Below are positions 4,805-8,500 of a stretch of DNA of 8,500 nucleotides, one piece after another. The DNA comes from Porcipelethomonas sp964621265. GTDB taxonomy: Bacteria; Bacillota; Clostridia; Oscillospirales; Ruminococcaceae. Within the stretch, counting starts at the first letter, position 1. Each line of letters starts with the position of its first letter. Made by a program: the position numbers and the translations under genes. Under the pieces are notes generated by a model. It ran no database searches, had not been told where the DNA came from, and worked only from the letters and a program-made list of their open reading frames with translations. The stretch covers positions 1 to 8,500 of the forward strand of contig CAZULQ010000058.1 in the NCBI GenBank assembly GCA_964621265.1, written 5' to 3'.

Positions 4805-5695
4805 TTACAGCCCCTCAAAATTAAACTCGGGCGTGTAGTCGCTCACGGCCGAAGTGCGCTCCTGTGAAAAGCCCTGAATCCCGAGTTCCTCCACAACTTC
4901 GAGGACAGAGTTGTACTCAAAAGTCGAAACACGGCGCTTAAGCTCGGGGTAAGCGTCAAGCGTGCCAAACGGCGTATACTGGCTCATAAGGCTCAGGAGA
5001 AAGCTGTCTTTCGGGAGAAGTTTTGCGAGATGCCTTACAACTGCAATTGAATCATGCCTGTGCGACGGCAGTATCAGATGCCGCACAATCAGCCCATTTC
5101 TTAGCAAATCACCGTCCCATACAAATTCTGGCTGCTGACGGTGCATCTCGAGAAGAGCCTCTGTGGCACGTTCAAAGTAGTCGGATGTTTTTGAATATTT
5201 TGTTGAAATTTCAGCGCTTACATATTTAAAGTCGGGCAGATAAATGTCAATATAATCCACAAGCGTTCTGAGCGTTTCAACGCTCTCGTACCCGCCCGAA
5301 TTGTATACAACAGGGATATTCAGCCTGTGCTTTACGCTGTCAAGCGCTTTGATAATCTGCGGAACATAGTGAGTCGGATTAACAAGATTTATATTGTGTG
5401 CACCCTTGTTCTGAAGCTCCAGGAAAATTTCTCCGAGTCTTTCCGTTGAAATTTCCATTCCGTTATTTTCTGCGCTTATTGTATTATTTTGACAAAAACA
5501 GCATTTTAGCGTACAGCCCGAAAAGAACACGGTTCCCGAGCCGTTACTGCCGCTTATGCATGGTTCTTCCCAGTGGTGAAGCTGGGCTTTTGCGGCTTTT
5601 ATTGTGGCAGTACTGCCGCAAACGCCGACAGTCTTATATCTGTCAACACCGCATTTCCTGGGACAGAGAGTACAGACAGAAAGAATATCGTTCAT
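4805..5695 (-). CDS. PflX-like radical SAM protein
   Basis: This 296-residue protein belongs to the radical SAM superfamily, closest by pattern to the uncharacterised PflX group (homologues of pyruvate formate-lyase activating enzyme). The SAM-cluster motif is C61-x3-C65-x2-C68 (SGCTLKCCFCQN). It is preceded by a cysteine-rich N-terminus, CTLCPRKC...VCG (Cys8, 11, 15, 26), typical of this group and possibly binding another metal site. Further conserved stretches are NLVNPTHYVPQI (103-114), VVYNSGGYE (129-137) and DIYLPDFKY (150-158). The substrate is not known. The start overlaps the nspC stop (ATGA) with GGGAGAG just upstream, so the two are translationally coupled, hinting at a shared process. 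It is the last gene of the minus-strand operon. Confidence 0.9.
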   Translation of the reverse strand: MNDILSVCTLCPRKCGVDRYKTVGVCGSTATIKAAKAQLHHWEEPCISGSNGSGTVFFSGCTLKCCFCQNNTISAENNGMEISTERLGEIFLELQNKGAHNINLVNPTHYVPQIIKALDSVKHRLNIPVVYNSGGYESVETLRTLVDYIDIYLPDFKYVSAEISTKYSKTSDYFERATEALLEMHRQQPEFVWDGDLLRNGLIVRHLILPSHRHDSIAVVRHLAKLLPKDSFLLSLMSQYTPFGTLDAYPELKRRVSTFEYNSVLEVVEELGIQGFSQERTSAVSDYTPEFNFEGL

Positions 5696-6825
5696 GAAAG
5701 TCTCTCCCTGAAATCATCATAGCCAAACTGCTTTATAAGTTTCACTTCACCGTTCTCACAAAGCAGATATATTGACGGCAGAGGCATGCCATTGAATGTG
5801 TTGTTCTTGACCATACTGTAAATTGCCATGTCCTCGAAAATGAGAGTGTCACCGATTTCAAGCGGCTTATCAAATGAGTATTCCGAAATCATGTCGCCTG
5901 CAAGACAGGTCTGTGAACCGAGACGGTATGTGTATGCCTTTTCATAAGCCTGTCCCGAATTGTAAAGCGGCGGACGGTATGGCATTTCAAGTACATCAGG
6001 CATGTGGCATGCGGCTGATGTATCGAGTATAGCAGTCGGAATGTCACTATCAGACAAATCGAGAACCTTTGTTACAAGATAGCCTGCATTGAGCGCAACG
6101 GCTTCACCCGGCTCGAGATAGACAGTAAGACCATACTTTTCCTGCATTCTTTTTATACATTTTTCAAGGCGCTCTATGTCGTAATCGGGGCGGGTTATGT
6201 GGTGTCCGCCGCCGAAGTTAATCCACTCCATACGGCTTAAATATTTCCCGAATTTTTCCTCAACTGCATCAAGCGTTTTTTCAAGGTCGTCGGAATTCTG
6301 CTCGCAGAGCGTGTGGAAGTGAAGCCCCGAAACGCCCTCCAGGCAGTCCTCACGGAAGTCACGAAGTCTTATTCCAAGACGGGATTTCGGCGAGCACGGG
6401 TCATAGATTTCGTGTCCCTCCTGAGTGGAAAGCTCGGGGTTAATGCGCAGTCCGATTTTCTTTCCTGCACTCAGAACCTTGTCACGATGACGTTCAAGCT
6501 GAGTAAACGAATTGAAAATAATATGCCCGCAGTATGAGATGATTTCGTCGATTTCGTCGTCACGGTATGCGGCTGAAAAAACGTGATTTTCCTTGCCCAT
6601 TTCCTCAAAACCCAGACGTGCTTCATAAAGTCCGCTGCAGGCTGTTCCGCTCAGATACTGACTGATAAGAGGGTAGAGCGAAAACGCCGAAAACGCCTTC
6701 TGCGCCAGCAGTATTCTGCAGCCTGTTCTGTCCTGTACACCCTTGAGGATTTCACAGTTGCGACGAATTTTCGCCTCGTCAATGACGTATGACGGGGTCG
6801 GGATTTTATATAAGCTTGTGTTCAT
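5692..6825 (-). CDS. nspC: Carboxynorspermidine / carboxyspermidine decarboxylase (NspC)
   Basis: NspC is a PLP enzyme of the alanine-racemase-like fold III that decarboxylates carboxynorspermidine or carboxyspermidine to the polyamine. The 377-residue length is right for the family. Visible motifs: ILLAQKAFS with the PLP lysine Lys43, LRINPE (126-131), HFHTLCE (169-175), the phosphate-binding GGGHH (205-209), EPGE (238-241), and the substrate-site stretch CHMPDVLEMPYRP (273-285) diagnostic of NspC rather than lysine or ornithine decarboxylase. The ATG follows GGAGAA. The synthase gene lies 56 bases upstream in the same operon, and the radical SAM gene overlaps the stop. Gut bacteria mainly use this pathway for spermidine; which polyamine is made here cannot be told from sequence. 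Confidence 0.95.
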   Translation of the reverse strand: MNTSLYKIPTPSYVIDEAKIRRNCEILKGVQDRTGCRILLAQKAFSAFSLYPLISQYLSGTACSGLYEARLGFEEMGKENHVFSAAYRDDEIDEIISYCGHIIFNSFTQLERHRDKVLSAGKKIGLRINPELSTQEGHEIYDPCSPKSRLGIRLRDFREDCLEGVSGLHFHTLCEQNSDDLEKTLDAVEEKFGKYLSRMEWINFGGGHHITRPDYDIERLEKCIKRMQEKYGLTVYLEPGEAVALNAGYLVTKVLDLSDSDIPTAILDTSAACHMPDVLEMPYRPPLYNSGQAYEKAYTYRLGSQTCLAGDMISEYSFDKPLEIGDTLIFEDMAIYSMVKNNTFNGMPLPSIYLLCENGEVKLIKQFGYDDFRERLS

Positions 6826-6849
6826 TTATGTTCTCCGTTCCAAAGAAAT

Positions 6850-6869
6850 CAGCACCCGAAAGAGTGCTG
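6850..6869 (-). other. Intercistronic hairpin with GNRA-type loop
   Basis: Between the synthase stop and nspC, CAGCACCC and GAGTGCTG pair (eight positions, one C-A mismatch) around GAAA on the plus strand; TTTC closes it on the minus strand. On the minus (coding) strand only a weak T-run follows, so it is more likely a processing or stability element than a full terminator. Confidence 0.5.
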
Positions 6870-6881
6870 AAATTTTTATGC

Positions 6882-8084
6882 TTAGTCAACTAAAACAGGG
6901 TCGAAATCCTCTGTCCATGGGAGTCCCCACTTGTTGAGACCTTCCATGAACGGGTCCGGGTCAAACTCCTCAACGTTGTATACGCCAGGCTTTTTCCATT
7001 TTCCTGTAAGCACCATCATAGCGCCAATCATTGCAGGAACACCTGTTGTGTAGGAAACTGCCTGAGAGCCGACTTCCTTGTAGCATTCCTGATGGTCGCA
7101 GACGTTGTAAACGTAGTATTTAACGTCCTTGCCGTCCTTTTTGCCCTGATAGATACAGCCGATGTTTGTCTTGCCGACAGTTCTCGGACCGAGTGAAGCA
7201 GGGTCAGGGAGGACTGCCTTTAAGAACTGGAGAGGTACGATTTCCTTGCCCTCATACATTATAGGCTCAATTGATGTCATACCGACGTTTTCAAGACACT
7301 TCAAGTGTGTAAGATAGCTCTGACCGAATGTCATGAAGAATCTGATTCTCTTGATGCCCTTGATGTTGATTGCGAGTGATTCAAGCTCTTCGTGGTGAAG
7401 CAGATACATATCCTTTTCGCCGACCTGTGCAAAATTATACACTCTCTTGATTTCCATAGGTTCAGTCTCAACCCACTTGCCGTCTTCGATGTAGCTGCCC
7501 TTTGCGGATACTTCTCTGATGTTGATTTCAGGATTGAAGTTTGTCGCAAACGGATAACCGTGGTCACCGCCGTTGCAGTCTAAGATATCAATATAGTTGA
7601 TTTCGTCGAAGTAGTGCTTCATAGCATAGGCTGAGAAAACGCCTGTAACGCCAGGGTCGAAGCCGCAGCCTAAAACGGCTGTGATGCCTGCCTTTTCAAA
7701 GCGTTCCTTATATGCCCACTGCCACTTGTACTCAAATTTTGCAGTATCCTCAGGCTCATAGTTTGCTGTATCAAGATAGTCTGTTTTGGTTTCAAGACAA
7801 GCGTCCATGATTGTGAGGTCCTGATAAGGAAGCGCAACGTTTATTACGATATCGGGCTTTTCTCTATTGATAAGCTCAACAAGCTGCTCAACGCTGTTTG
7901 CGTCAACCTGAGCAGTTGTGATTTTTGTGGCAGTTTTGCCTTCTAAATCGCTCTTGAACTTGTCACACTTTGACTTGGTTCTGCTTGCGATACAGATTTC
8001 AGTGAAAACCTCGCTGTTCTGACAGCACTTGTGAATAACAACGCCTGCGACACCGCCTGCGCCGATGATTAAAGCTTTAGACAT
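6882..8084 (-). CDS. Carboxynorspermidine / carboxyspermidine synthase (saccharopine dehydrogenase family)
   Basis: This enzyme reductively condenses aspartate semialdehyde with a diamine, using NAD(P)H, to give carboxynorspermidine or carboxyspermidine, the substrate of NspC encoded next. The 400-residue protein begins with a Rossmann fold, ALIIGAGGVAG (GxGGxxG at 8-14). It continues with VNVALPYQDLTIMDACLE, YLDTANYE and the family-typical LGCGFDPGVTGVF (138-150). Overall it resembles LYS1-like carboxynorspermidine synthases rather than true saccharopine dehydrogenases. The pairing with nspC supports that choice. The ATG at 8084 follows AAAGGA at a slightly long but acceptable distance. It is the first gene of the minus-strand operon. 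The diamine (putrescine or diaminopropane) is not evident. Confidence 0.93.
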   Translation of the reverse strand: MSKALIIGAGGVAGVVIHKCCQNSEVFTEICIASRTKSKCDKFKSDLEGKTATKITTAQVDANSVEQLVELINREKPDIVINVALPYQDLTIMDACLETKTDYLDTANYEPEDTAKFEYKWQWAYKERFEKAGITAVLGCGFDPGVTGVFSAYAMKHYFDEINYIDILDCNGGDHGYPFATNFNPEINIREVSAKGSYIEDGKWVETEPMEIKRVYNFAQVGEKDMYLLHHEELESLAINIKGIKRIRFFMTFGQSYLTHLKCLENVGMTSIEPIMYEGKEIVPLQFLKAVLPDPASLGPRTVGKTNIGCIYQGKKDGKDVKYYVYNVCDHQECYKEVGSQAVSYTTGVPAMIGAMMVLTGKWKKPGVYNVEEFDPDPFMEGLNKWGLPWTEDFDPVLVD

Positions 8085-8143
8085 ATTTTATAATTCCTTT
8101 CGAATTTTATTGTTTGCTATTTGTCACTGTTTTTTGTTAACCT

Positions 8144-8171
8144 TTGTAGGGGTCGATGCCCACATCGACCC
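8144..8171. repeat. TTTGTAGGGG hairpin repeat, copy 2
   Basis: TTTGTAG is followed by the arm GGGTCGATG (8150-8158), a CCCA loop and the perfectly complementary arm CATCGACCC (8163-8171). It shares the conserved lead and the geometry of the element at 4636-4665, but most of the stem differs, with both arms changed together. Confidence 0.78.
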
Positions 8172-8177
8172 GATTGT

Positions 8178-8206
8178 ATTATAAAGTCACGCACTGGTCG
8201 TGCCTT
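8178..8206 (-). promoter_or_regulatory. Weak promoter candidate for the polyamine operon
   Basis: On the minus strand a perfect TATAAT (8183-8178) stands 17 bases after AAGGCA, a poor -35 box. The start point would be near 8171, placing the hairpin repeat at the very 5' end of the mRNA and leaving a leader of about 87 bases before the synthase ATG. No better promoter was found closer to the gene. Low certainty. Confidence 0.3.
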
Positions 8207-8240
8207 AGTTTATGTCTATCTTAATGATATAAGAGCGAAA

Positions 8241-8330
8241 TTGTCCACCGAGGTCACTCGGTGGTCGAGCCAGAAAATAAACAGTATTTCTTTTCTGCAT
8301 AACGAATTTGTCCACCGAGGTCACTCGGGG
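8241..8330. repeat. Two copies of a TTGTCCACCGAG palindrome repeat
   Basis: A 21-base segment starting TTGTCCACCGAG occurs at 8241-8261 and again at 8308-8328. In the first copy CCACCGAG (8245-8252) and CTCGGTGG (8257-8264) form a perfect eight-pair stem with a GTCA loop. In the second the 3' arm reads CTCGGGG, so only five inner pairs plus one outer pair remain. This is a short dispersed hairpin repeat of unknown role. Confidence 0.7.
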
Positions 8331-8334
8331 TTAC

Positions 8335-8410
8335 GCACTTTTCTTTGCTTGTGCAAAGAAAGTGCCAAAGAAACACAGTTCTTTTCTTTGTTTACACAAA
8401 GAAAATGAAC
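8335..8410. repeat. Two consecutive long TTTCTTTG hairpins
   Basis: The first hairpin pairs GCACTT plus TCTTTGC (8335-8348, one bulged T) with GCAAAGA plus AAGTGC (8353-8365), 13 pairs and a TTGT loop. The second pairs GTTC plus TTTTCTTTGT (8378-8391) with ACAAAGAAAA plus GAAC (8396-8410, one bulged T), 14 pairs and a TTAC loop. Both are followed by CCAAA(A)GAAA. They look like two members of one intergenic repeat family. The remaining sequence to 8500 contains a small CTGCA/TGCAG hairpin at 8428-8441 and nothing that I can call a gene. Confidence 0.7.
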
Positions 8411-8500
8411 CAAAAGAAATGTAACGACTGCATAATTGCAGGCAAACTAAACTCCTGCATGCATGGACGGTGCATACTTCGCAAATCAAATAAAGACACC

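Noticed and set aside
5485..5495. TTGACA on the plus strand inside the radical SAM gene
   Set aside because: No TATAAT at suitable spacing, and the bases are explained by coding sequence around the SAM-cluster motif.
8121..8408. Open reading frame of 95 codons on the plus strand
   Set aside because: It runs straight through the hairpin repeats, lacks a ribosome site and resembles no protein; its residues just translate palindromes.
8410..8500. Minus-strand frame open from the window edge to the hairpins
   Set aside because: Only about 30 codons, ending in FFWFIFFV-like residues that come from the TTTCTTTG repeat; no evidence of a real gene.

Overview
The window looks like a chromosomal segment of a Gram-positive, Clostridia-type bacterium. 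I favour a gut ruminococcal / Oscillospiraceae-like organism because of the strong AGGAGG-type ribosome sites, the compact ATGA-overlapped operons, the two consensus TTGACA-N17-TATAAT promoters, and the short TTTGTAGGGG hairpin repeats between operons. The genus cannot be fixed from the sequence alone.

Positions 29-4390 (+ strand) hold the distal part of a histidine biosynthesis operon: hisB, hisH, hisA, hisF, a GNAT acetyltransferase, a small AT-rich two-helix membrane protein, hisI and hisE. The upstream his genes and the operon promoter lie outside the window. hisH is broken by an exact 314-bp tandem duplication (709-1022 = 1023-1336). The duplication shifts the frame and splits the gene into an N-terminal piece and a C-terminal piece. 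Removing one copy would restore a normal 201-residue HisH. This is either a real unstable allele or an assembly error.

Positions 4391-4804 contain no protein gene but are dense with signals. They hold the his terminator hairpin, then two apparent small RNA genes facing each other. Each has a perfect TTGACA-N17-TATAAT promoter, a shared 5' core (GGGCATACC, then ACGGT a few bases later), no ATG, and its own intrinsic terminator. A TTTGTAGGGG hairpin repeat sits exactly between the two terminators. I do not recognise this RNA family, and it is the best candidate for something undescribed here.

Positions 8084-4805 (- strand) form a three-gene operon: a saccharopine-dehydrogenase-family carboxynorspermidine/carboxyspermidine synthase, the decarboxylase NspC, and a PflX-like radical SAM protein. 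The first two genes make up the SAM-independent (aspartate-semialdehyde) route to spermidine or norspermidine.

Positions 8085-8500 are non-coding and contain a mosaic of hairpin repeats: one TTTGTAGGGG element, two copies of a CCACCGAG-type palindrome, and two long TTTCTTTG hairpins. A weak promoter candidate for the polyamine operon also lies here. Nothing at the right edge is convincingly coding.
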